A stretch of 5,060 nt of DNA from Bacteroidia bacterium (GTDB lineage Bacteria; Bacteroidota; Bacteroidia; JABEUT01). Of this stretch, positions 1-5,060 are shown piece after piece. The notes under the pieces were generated by a model, which was not told the origin of the DNA, ran no database searches, and was given only the letters and a program-made list of their open reading frames with translations. The translations under genes and the position numbers were made by a program. The stretch lies in the NCBI GenBank assembly GCA_013044305.1, contig JABEUT010000117.1, positions 1-5,060 on the forward strand, in the 5' to 3' direction. The number at the start of each line of letters is the position of its first letter. Position 1 is the stretch's first letter.

Positions 1-2013
1 AAGAAGCGGCAGGTTTATGGCAGCCGAATATCTTAGGGAAAGCGGCCCGGTGCTTAATTCCATCAAAATGCCATCCATACCGTCTTGTCCTCCGTTTTGC
101 GAAATGTGTTCTATGAGCCGCTTGCGGGTATGGTTGAATATCTGATGAGGCGAGTGAATGTTTTTTTCATTTACCGCTTCATTCATGAACGACATATTCA
201 GGAGACTCATAAAGGCGCCCGGTACGCCATGGCCTGTGCTGTCGCATACGGCAAGATAAAATTTATTGTCTTTTTCGGTGGCCCAGTAAAAGTCGCCGCT
301 TACAATATCCTTGGGTTTGAAAAAAATGAAATACTCCTTTAAATTAGCCTTAAGCAGGCTGTCTGATGCAAGCAGTGCGTTCTGTATCCGCTGGGCATAA
401 TGTATTGAATCGAGTATTTCCTTTTGCTTTTCTTCAATAGCGCCCTTCTGCTGCTCCACCACATCGCGCTGTTTCTCAACCTCTGCCTTTTGTTTGGTAA
501 TAATAACGTTGGCTTGCTGCTTGTGCCTGTACCCCCTGAAAATGAAAAAGGCAAGCGCAAGCACCATCAGGAATCCGGCAACAAAGAAATCGAGGATCAT
601 GGCTTGTTTTTTTCTGTCCTGTTCCGATTGCAGGTCTTTTTTTTCCTGCTCGGCTTTTTCCAATGCCTGTTTTTGCTCAAACTGGTAATTCATTTCAGCC
701 TGTAGTGTTTTCTTTTCATTCAGCTCCTTCATCAGGCTGTCGCGGTATATAATATATTGCTTATAATCATCCCATCCGGCTTTATACAATCCGGTTGCGC
801 TGTCGAGGGTTGATTTCAGGCGGTAGGCATTGCGTATTGCTTCCTTTTGGCCTGTTTGCAGTGCAAGCAGTAACGAAGAATCCGCCAAAGCCCTTGCCTT
901 GCCATAGTTTTTCTTTTTAGCGTAAATGTTGGCTATGCGGTACATGTCATCGGCCACGTTTATGTTGCTGCCCATGCCTTCCATCAGTGTTAATGCGCGG
1001 GTGTAATAAGCAAGCGCGTTGGAATAGAGGGTGTCTTTTGCTTTATTGTTGTTTTTTATGTCATCTCCCATTAGTGAATATGTGTTCCCTATGTTGCCCA
1101 GGTTTACGGCAAGCCATTTCTGCGCTCCTATTTCCTTGTTAAGTGCAAGTGAATTATTGAAATAGGTTAAAGCTTCATTGTACTTCTTTTCCGCGCGGTA
1201 TATTTCACCCATGCTGTTCAGGTTAATGGCAATGGTAAATTTATTGCCCAGCTTGTTGTTAATGGCTAAGGCCTGGTTGCAGTATTCCAGAGCCTTATCA
1301 AAATTTCCCTGACTTTGGTAGATATTGCTTATGAGGTAATAGTTGCGTGAAATGCCCCTCTGGTCGCCCAGTCCTTTTTTTATTGCCAGTGCTTCAAAGT
1401 CGAAGTTGAGAGATTTGGAGTAGTCGCCCTGGTTAAAATAGATGTCGCCTAAAGTGCTTAGCATATTAGCCTCGGCATCGGAATCTTTTATTTCCCTTGC
1501 CATTTCCAGTGCCTTAAATTCAAAGTCAAGGGCCTTGTCGAGCTGTCCCTGCTGAAAGTATGCGTAGCCGATGGTACCCATATTGCGCACCTCACCTCGT
1601 TTATTTCCGGCTTCCCGGTTTATGGCAAGCGCCTTAAATGAATACTCCTGGGCTTTCGGGTAATCGCCGCGCAAACTGGATACCACTCCGAGATTCCGGC
1701 ATGCTTCCGCTATACCTTTATTATATCGTAGTTTCGTGGCAATGGCAAGAGCCCTTAATCCGAAGGAATTAGCCGAATCGTATTGGTTGAGCATTCTTAT
1801 TTTTTCACTGAAAGTATTCAACCTGTTAACTTTAACCGTGTCATCGCGCAGGCTGCTTAACGCCTTGTACATCGAGTCGGTCTCTGTTTTTTGAAGTACC
1901 GAATCCACGAGCTGGTTCTGGCAGTAACAGGTGCTGCCTGAAAGCGTCAGGAAGATCACAACGGAAATAGATACAGAGGTGAAAAAGGAAATCTGTTTTT
2001 CCGAAAGGTTCAT
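1..2013 (-). CDS. TPR-repeat membrane protein with C-terminal SpoIIE/PP2C-type Ser/Thr phosphatase domain, 3'-truncated by window edge
   Basis: Codons 1-671 are open from ATG at 2013 to the window edge; the C-terminus is missing. Order seen: hydrophobic export signal (residues 8-26, possible cleavage near C31-Q32), 40-residue TPR repeats (about 60-427), charged coiled coil (428-470), one transmembrane helix (473-492), a second coiled coil (498-535), the linker SIHYAQRIQNALL (536-548), then a phosphatase domain. Metal-binding motifs of the PP2C/SpoIIE family are present: GDFYW (573-577, Asp574) and DSTGHGVPGAF (591-601, Asp591), plus DGMDG (644-648). The last roughly 100-140 residues of the domain, with its remaining metal ligands, are outside. 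From family knowledge, such proteins dephosphorylate regulatory proteins in the cytoplasm; here the TPRs would sit in the periplasm and sense a signal (inference). An in-frame TAA at 2026-2028 and no other nearby ATG fix the start. No Shine-Dalgarno is visible. It probably shares a transcript with the small gene at 2026-2394. The target protein is unknown. Confidence 0.93.
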   Translation of the reverse strand, partial: MNLSEKQISFFTSVSISVVIFLTLSGSTCYCQNQLVDSVLQKTETDSMYKALSSLRDDTVKVNRLNTFSEKIRMLNQYDSANSFGLRALAIATKLRYNKGIAEACRNLGVVSSLRGDYPKAQEYSFKALAINREAGNKRGEVRNMGTIGYAYFQQGQLDKALDFEFKALEMAREIKDSDAEANMLSTLGDIYFNQGDYSKSLNFDFEALAIKKGLGDQRGISRNYYLISNIYQSQGNFDKALEYCNQALAINNKLGNKFTIAINLNSMGEIYRAEKKYNEALTYFNNSLALNKEIGAQKWLAVNLGNIGNTYSLMGDDIKNNNKAKDTLYSNALAYYTRALTLMEGMGSNINVADDMYRIANIYAKKKNYGKARALADSSLLLALQTGQKEAIRNAYRLKSTLDSATGLYKAGWDDYKQYIIYRDSLMKELNEKKTLQAEMNYQFEQKQALEKAEQEKKDLQSEQDRKKQAMILDFFVAGFLMVLALAFFIFRGYRHKQQANVIITKQKAEVEKQRDVVEQQKGAIEEKQKEILDSIHYAQRIQNALLASDSLLKANLKEYFIFFKPKDIVSGDFYWATEKDNKFYLAVCDSTGHGVPGAFMSLLNMSFMNEAVNEKNIHSPHQIFNHTRKRLIEHISQNGGQDGMDGILMELSTGPLSLRYSAAINLPLL
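832..1707 (-). repeat. Tandem TPR-coding repeats, about 120-bp period
   Basis: Residues 103-394 of the phosphatase protein form seven consecutive TPR-type units. Five are exactly 40 residues (starting at 103, 143, 183, 223 and 263), one is 52 residues (303-354), and the last is 40 (355-394). Each shows the pattern G-x-x-Y, then G-x-(Y/F/L)-x-K-A, then A-L-x-(I/M/L). The 40-residue spacing is that of the longer TPR variant typical of Bacteroidota sensor proteins. Weaker flanking units are likely at about 60-102 and 395-427. The repeats are diverged at DNA level, so recent duplication is not suggested. The 52-residue unit carries about 12 extra residues rich in Asp, Asn and Lys. Confidence 0.85.
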
Positions 2014-2025
2014 GAGCGCCGTAAT

Positions 2026-2394
2026 TTAATTTAGTACTGAATTACCTGTTCCGGTATTCAAATATTGTGCAATCAATCTCATTATATCTTGCTCCGATAA
2101 GGGATGTGCCAATATTCCCGGGTTCCGGTTCAGGCTATAACCCAGTCCCGGATAATAATAAACACAAGGCTCTGCTGTATCCAGCCCATCCTGTTCTTCC
2201 GTTTGCACCCAATCGGTCATTTCATTCAAGTCCATTGGCTTATTTTTCTTGGTCCATTCCGGAAATTCAAGTTTTAAATTCTCTATGGCAATTATAACCT
2301 GAAGCAATGCTTCGCCACTCATATCCGGGGTTATTTTGTCCATCAGTGCATTGAACCTTTCATCGGCTCCGGGTTGCTTAATTTTTTTTCGCAT
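2026..2394 (-). CDS. Hypothetical 122-residue soluble protein, first gene of the operon with the TPR/SpoIIE phosphatase
   Basis: I do not recognise this protein. It has no signal peptide or membrane segment. The N-terminus is basic (MRKKIKQ), followed by a predicted helical stretch (residues 26-43, amphipathic, ending before EFPEW), an acidic middle (54-75), a Tyr/Gly/Pro segment (YYYPGLGYSLNRNPG, 79-93) and a C-terminal helix (about 99-112). I chose the ATG at 2394. The frame stays open upstream to a TTG at 2442, but that 16-residue extension lacks an ATG and overlaps promoter-like sequence. The gene ends 12 bases before the phosphatase start, on the same strand and in the same frame, with TAA between them. 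Co-transcription is likely, so a role linked to the phosphatase (partner, regulator or substrate) is possible but is only inference from position. Amino acid composition looks like a real protein. Confidence 0.7.
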   Translation of the reverse strand: MRKKIKQPGADERFNALMDKITPDMSGEALLQVIIAIENLKLEFPEWTKKNKPMDLNEMTDWVQTEEQDGLDTAEPCVYYYPGLGYSLNRNPGILAHPLSEQDIMRLIAQYLNTGTGNSVLN

Positions 2395-2439
2395 ATTAAA
2401 TAGGTGAATATTCCGGTTTGTTAATTTGGCTAATTTATA

Positions 2440-2447
2440 CAAAATAA
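2440..2447 (-). promoter_or_regulatory. Weak candidate -7 element for the minus-strand operon
   Basis: Read on the minus strand, this is TTATTTTG, one mismatch from the Bacteroidota -7 consensus TAnnTTTG. It would place a transcript start near 2433, giving a leader of about 40 bases before the ATG at 2394. No TTTG-like -33 element is seen at the expected spacing, so support is weak. Confidence 0.2.
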
Positions 2448-2474
2448 CATCCTGAATAAAGTTTTACCGGCTGT

Positions 2475-2509
2475 TCCGACAATTTATTATTTGTATGTGT
2501 CTGGTCGGA
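2475..2509. repeat. Inverted repeat TCCGAC-N23-GTCGGA in the divergent intergenic region
   Basis: The arms TCCGAC (2475-2480) and GTCGGA (2504-2509) are perfect 6-base complements around a 23-base AT-rich centre. They lie between two divergent genes, 80-115 bases from either start. This could be a binding site for a dimeric regulator acting on both genes, or chance. The plus strand continues into TATTTTTT, but no plus-strand gene lies upstream to be terminated. Confidence 0.3.
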
Positions 2510-2559
2510 TATTTTTTACCTAAATCGTTTTTTTAATAATATTCGCATGGTTTTTCTTG

Positions 2560-2567
2560 TAATTTAG
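2560..2567 (+). promoter_or_regulatory. Weak candidate -7 element for the PNGase F-like gene
   Basis: TAATTTAG matches the Bacteroidota -7 consensus TAnnTTTG at all but one position. It would give a leader of about 38 bases before the ATG at 2610. No clear TTTG is found 17-23 bases upstream, so the call rests on position and this one element. Confidence 0.25.
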
Positions 2568-2609
2568 CACTTTCAAACCCGACGAATCAAACTTTAAACT
2601 CACCATAGT

Positions 2610-4823
2610 ATGAGAAACAACATTAGCGCAGTTCTGTTGCCGGTAATCTTTTCCTTGCTGTTTCAAACGGCTTGGGCGCAGCCGGCAGATACTATTTATG
2701 TTACGGCGCCTAATAATGTGCGCATGACCTCACCGCCTGCCGGCTACCTCGGCTGGGGAGTTTTTCCGGCCGATACAGTGTCGTACAGGAAGGTGTATCT
2801 GAACTTTACGCTCGGGTGCGGAGGCAGCTGCAGCGGTTGGGATTATACGGTTCAGATTTTTTTACGTCAGAACACGCACCATCTTGACTCCAACCTTGTG
2901 CAGGGGCCTTCATTCACTGTAAACGGCAGCCAGATGGATTCGGTTAAGGTAAAATTCGACACTACATATAAAACTTTTTACGATACCGTTACTCACAAAA
3001 CAGATTCAACCGCTAACAGCCCATATACCATTGTTCAATATAAAATCTGTGCAAAACCTTATGTGCCTACCGATACTGTGCACTGGTGGATTGCAGGCTA
3101 TTATAACAGATACTTTGACACCACGGGCAAGGTGATTGATTCGGCATTCGTTAAACCCGACACAAGCATGTACCTTACCCATTGCCCCTATTATTCGGTT
3201 TTCGATTCCATTGCCTCGTATGAACTTGCGCGAATGATTACCCCATACGGGGGGTATTATCCGGGAAACTGGACATTCCCCTACCGGTTCGACATTACGG
3301 ATTTCTCCTCCTTGCTCCATGACTCGGTTCAGATAGAAGTGTTTTACAGCGGCTGGACAAACGGGTTCAATGCCACCTGTCAGTTTGAGATGATTACGGG
3401 AACGCCCGATCATAACCCCTATAAAGTGATAAATATGTGGAATGGCACCTTCCCTTACGGCAGTTCGGGCAATCCCATATCCAATTACCTTGTGCCCAAA
3501 CCCATGAAAATTGATACTGCAGCCCATGCCACGCGCTTACGTGTAATACAAACCGGGCATGGCGAAGATGGTAACAACTGTGAGGAGTTTTGTTCCAATT
3601 ACAACCACATACTTGTAAATCATACCCAGGCCGGCTCCACATTTGTGTGGCGCGACAACTGCGGCATGAACCCGCTGTGGCACCAGGCCGGAACATGGCT
3701 CTTTAACCGCGCCAACTGGTGCCCCGGCGCACTGGTAAATCCATATCTCTACGACCTGACCAATTATGTAACGCGCGGAGCTACAGATACACTTGATATC
3801 ACCTGCGACCCTTATACCTCGCCCAACGGTGGAAGCGTGTATACTTTCGGTACATCGCTCGTATACTACAGTGCCCCCAAATTTACTCTGGATGCCGCGG
3901 TGGAAGATATTATTTCTCCAAATATCTATGCCCCATACACCCGCTATAATCCGGTTTGCGGCAGCCCCGAAGTACTCATACGCAACACAGGCTCTACCAC
4001 TCTTACAAGCCTTAATTTTACTTACGGAGAACTGGGCGGGCAAACCTATAACTATACATGGAACGGTTCACTGCCTTTCGACGATACGGCCACGGTGTAC
4101 CTGCCGCCCGCATACCTGAAATCTGCACCCTCAAACATTTTTGCCGTTACCATCAGCAACCCGAACGGGGGTGTGGATCAATATGCAGATAATAATTACA
4201 TGCAGGTAAAGTATGATACCGTACCTACCTATCCTTCCTCTTTCATTATTCAGCTTTCAACAAACACCGACGCAGCTTCCTACTCCTATTTTATTGAGGA
4301 TGCCGGAGGAAATATTGTAGATAATAAATCGGGCTTTGCCAACTCCACCACTTATAAAGACACGGTTCATCTTAGCCCCGGATGCTACCATTTTGAGCTG
4401 GATGCCGCCGACGAGCAGGGGCTTTATTTCTGGGACAACAGCTACGGTGCCGGTAATTTGTATTTTAAGAAAACCAACGGCTTTAACTTTAAGGTCTTCC
4501 AAAACGATTTCGGCACTTCCATCATGCAGAACTTTTATGTAGGAAACCTTACGGGCATAGATAACCTGTCGGAAAATATAGATTATGACGTTTATCCGAA
4601 CCCGGCCAACCGGCAGCTCTCTATTGCAGGATTGAATGCCTCGGCAAAAACAAAGCAAGTGTACATATATTCTTCGGTCGGGCAACTGGTTTATCAATCG
4701 GTCATACCATCGGGTACCGATATGGTAAATATCAATGTATCTAACCTGTCTGCCGGTCTGTACTGTGTGGTTGTTTCCAACGCCGACGGACAAACGGTGA
4801 AAAAGGTAATGATTGCCAGGTAG
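2610..4823 (+). CDS. Secreted peptide-N-glycosidase F-like protein with T9SS type A sorting domain
   Basis: 737 residues. A signal peptide (1-23, cleavage AWA-Q) leads into an N-glycanase N domain (about 27-265) and C domain (about 268-422). From family knowledge, PNGase F cleaves the amide bond linking N-glycans to asparagine, outside the cell. Visible matches to PNGase F (its mature numbering, from memory): GWD with Asp78 = catalytic Asp60; C-E-E-F-C (324-328) with Glu326 = Glu206; NRANWCPG with Arg367 = Arg248; and cysteines 70/74, 324/328 and 351/371 = the three disulfides. ITPY (210-213), DITDF (228-232) and GTPD (264-267) also match. Oddities: Glu118 aligns with Ser247, Trp207 with Phe327, and about 110 residues are inserted after Asp78. 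A CARDB/Ig-like domain (about 425-535) and a beta-sandwich domain (about 543-645, GCYHFELD core) follow, then the sorting domain. The ATG at 2610 is fixed by the signal peptide. The fold is also shared with copper monooxygenases (PHM), but the active-site match favours PNGase F. Family confidence is high; actual deglycosylating activity is uncertain. Confidence 0.92.
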   Translation: MRNNISAVLLPVIFSLLFQTAWAQPADTIYVTAPNNVRMTSPPAGYLGWGVFPADTVSYRKVYLNFTLGCGGSCSGWDYTVQIFLRQNTHHLDSNLVQGPSFTVNGSQMDSVKVKFDTTYKTFYDTVTHKTDSTANSPYTIVQYKICAKPYVPTDTVHWWIAGYYNRYFDTTGKVIDSAFVKPDTSMYLTHCPYYSVFDSIASYELARMITPYGGYYPGNWTFPYRFDITDFSSLLHDSVQIEVFYSGWTNGFNATCQFEMITGTPDHNPYKVINMWNGTFPYGSSGNPISNYLVPKPMKIDTAAHATRLRVIQTGHGEDGNNCEEFCSNYNHILVNHTQAGSTFVWRDNCGMNPLWHQAGTWLFNRANWCPGALVNPYLYDLTNYVTRGATDTLDITCDPYTSPNGGSVYTFGTSLVYYSAPKFTLDAAVEDIISPNIYAPYTRYNPVCGSPEVLIRNTGSTTLTSLNFTYGELGGQTYNYTWNGSLPFDDTATVYLPPAYLKSAPSNIFAVTISNPNGGVDQYADNNYMQVKYDTVPTYPSSFIIQLSTNTDAASYSYFIEDAGGNIVDNKSGFANSTTYKDTVHLSPGCYHFELDAADEQGLYFWDNSYGAGNLYFKKTNGFNFKVFQNDFGTSIMQNFYVGNLTGIDNLSENIDYDVYPNPANRQLSIAGLNASAKTKQVYIYSSVGQLVYQSVIPSGTDMVNINVSNLSAGLYCVVVSNADGQTVKKVMIAR
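4554..4820 (+). other. T9SS type A C-terminal sorting domain (within the PNGase F-like CDS)
   Basis: Residues 649-737 show the usual order of this domain: VYPNPANRQLSI (661-672), the Y-S-S-V-G-Q-L-V-Y strand (687-695), NVSNLSAGLYCVVV (709-722) and a basic end, KKVMIAR (731-737). From family knowledge, this domain directs passage through the type IX outer-membrane secretion system and is normally cleaved off, with the protein released or attached to surface lipopolysaccharide. It implies that the host encodes a T9SS. Confidence 0.93.
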
Positions 4824-4858
4824 GTTTTTATTACGAATATTGCACTGAAAACCGTAAA

Positions 4859-4898
4859 CAATGCTGCACCTTCAAGGACTGTGTCGCATTGCTTTTCC
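4859..4898 (+). terminator. Possible intrinsic terminator after the PNGase F-like gene
   Basis: CAATGC (4859-4864) pairs with GCATTG (4886-4891). After one mismatch the stem continues for four pairs (4866-4869 with 4881-4884, one of them G-U), closing an 11-base loop. CTTTTCC follows directly. The T-run is short and the stem imperfect, so this is a moderate candidate. It lies 36 bases after the stop codon, which fits. The rest of 4824-4996 shows no gene. Confidence 0.4.
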
Positions 4899-4983
4899 TG
4901 CAATTCGGTTGCTGCTGATTTAAAAGGGAGGCCGGGCTACATCCTTGCAAATTGGTTAAAAGCAGAGCGTATAAGGAAAATCC

Positions 4984-4991
4984 TAATTTTG
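4984..4991 (+). promoter_or_regulatory. Consensus Bacteroidota -7 element just ahead of the 4997 gene
   Basis: TAATTTTG matches TAnnTTTG at every fixed position. It ends five bases before the ATG at 4997, so a transcript from it would start at or very near the start codon. No TTTG-like -33 element is at the normal distance; the nearest TTG (4952-4954) is 29 bases upstream, which is too far. A chance match in AT-rich sequence is possible. Confidence 0.35.
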
Positions 4992-4996
4992 TTCCA

Positions 4997-5060
4997 ATGA
5001 AATGGAAAGCGCCCATCCTGGTTTGTTTCAGTTGCATTTTTGTATTTGTATCTGCAAGGA
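4997..5060 (+). CDS. Start of a secreted or membrane-anchored protein, truncated by window edge
   Basis: ATG at 4997 opens 21 codons to the window edge: a short basic start (MKWK) followed by a hydrophobic stretch (residues 5-19, APILVCFSCIFVFVS) and then Ala-Arg. This is the shape of a Sec signal peptide or an N-terminal membrane anchor. The hydrophobic core contains two cysteines, but no lipobox is clear before the sequence ends. It is on the same strand as the PNGase F-like gene, 173 bases downstream, with a possible terminator between them, so it is probably a separate transcript. Product and length are unknown. Confidence 0.6.
   Translation, partial: MKWKAPILVCFSCIFVFVSAR

Noticed and set aside
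85..705. Plus-strand open frames of 64-93 codons opposite the phosphatase gene
   Set aside because: The minus strand here encodes the transmembrane helix, coiled coil and SpoIIE motifs without interruption. The plus-strand products are Phe/Leu/Cys-rich complements of that sequence.
2395..2442. N-terminal extension of the small protein to a TTG at 2442
   Set aside because: TTG starts are less likely than the ATG at 2394, and the extension overlaps the AT-rich promoter-like region and adds no recognisable motif.
2501..2518. GTCGGATATTTTTT as the end of an intrinsic terminator
   Set aside because: The paired arm is 23 bases away, and no plus-strand gene lies upstream whose transcript would end here.
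3006..3527. 173-codon open frame on the minus strand
   Set aside because: It lies wholly inside the PNGase F-like gene, opposite its conserved catalytic region, and its translation has no recognisable domain. It is a shadow of the real gene.
2610..3875. Copper-dependent PHM/DBM-type monooxygenase as an alternative for the catalytic module
   Set aside because: That family shares the fold, but the sequence has the PNGase F motifs (GWD, C-x-E-x-C, NRxxWCPG) rather than paired copper-binding histidine motifs.
3537..4043. 168-codon open frame on the minus strand
   Set aside because: It is antisense to the well-conserved C domain of the PNGase F-like protein and has no independent support.
4257..4793. 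178-codon open frame on the minus strand
   Set aside because: It is antisense to the C-terminal domains and T9SS sorting domain of the plus-strand gene, which are clearly coding. The translation resembles nothing known.
4694..5037. Minus-strand open frames of 68-69 codons around the end of the PNGase F-like gene
   Set aside because: One is antisense to the sorting domain. The other covers the intergenic region and the signal peptide of the next gene; neither has an identifiable product.

Overview
The window looks like a piece of a Bacteroidota chromosome. The evidence is a secreted protein ending in a type IX secretion (T9SS) type A sorting domain, a membrane-bound TPR/SpoIIE-type phosphatase of the kind common in that phylum, no Shine-Dalgarno sequences ahead of the starts, and one perfect match to the Bacteroidota -7 promoter element (TAnnTTTG). 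Genus or family cannot be told from the sequence.

Layout: positions 1-2013 (minus strand) hold the first 671 codons of a sensor-type protein: N-terminal export signal, periplasmic TPR array, coiled coil, one transmembrane helix, then the first two thirds or so of a PP2C/SpoIIE phosphatase domain. Its C-terminus lies beyond the left edge. Just upstream on the same strand, 2026-2394 encodes an unrecognised 122-residue soluble protein; the 12-base gap suggests one operon. Positions 2395-2609 are a divergent intergenic region with an inverted repeat and weak promoter-like sites.

Positions 2610-4823 (plus strand) encode a 737-residue secreted protein with a peptide-N-glycosidase F (PNGase F) type catalytic module, two accessory beta domains and a T9SS sorting domain. 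It keeps the equivalents of the catalytic Asp60, Glu206 and Arg248 of PNGase F and all six disulfide cysteines. Glu118 appears replaced, and about 110 residues are inserted in the N-terminal half. After a possible terminator, a new plus-strand gene starts at 4997 with a signal peptide and runs off the right edge.

The minus-strand operon looks like envelope-to-cytoplasm signalling, and the plus-strand gene like an exported glycan-releasing (or formerly glycan-releasing) enzyme. The two units diverge, and nothing in the sequence proves a functional link. No RNA genes, insertion sequences or CRISPR arrays were seen.
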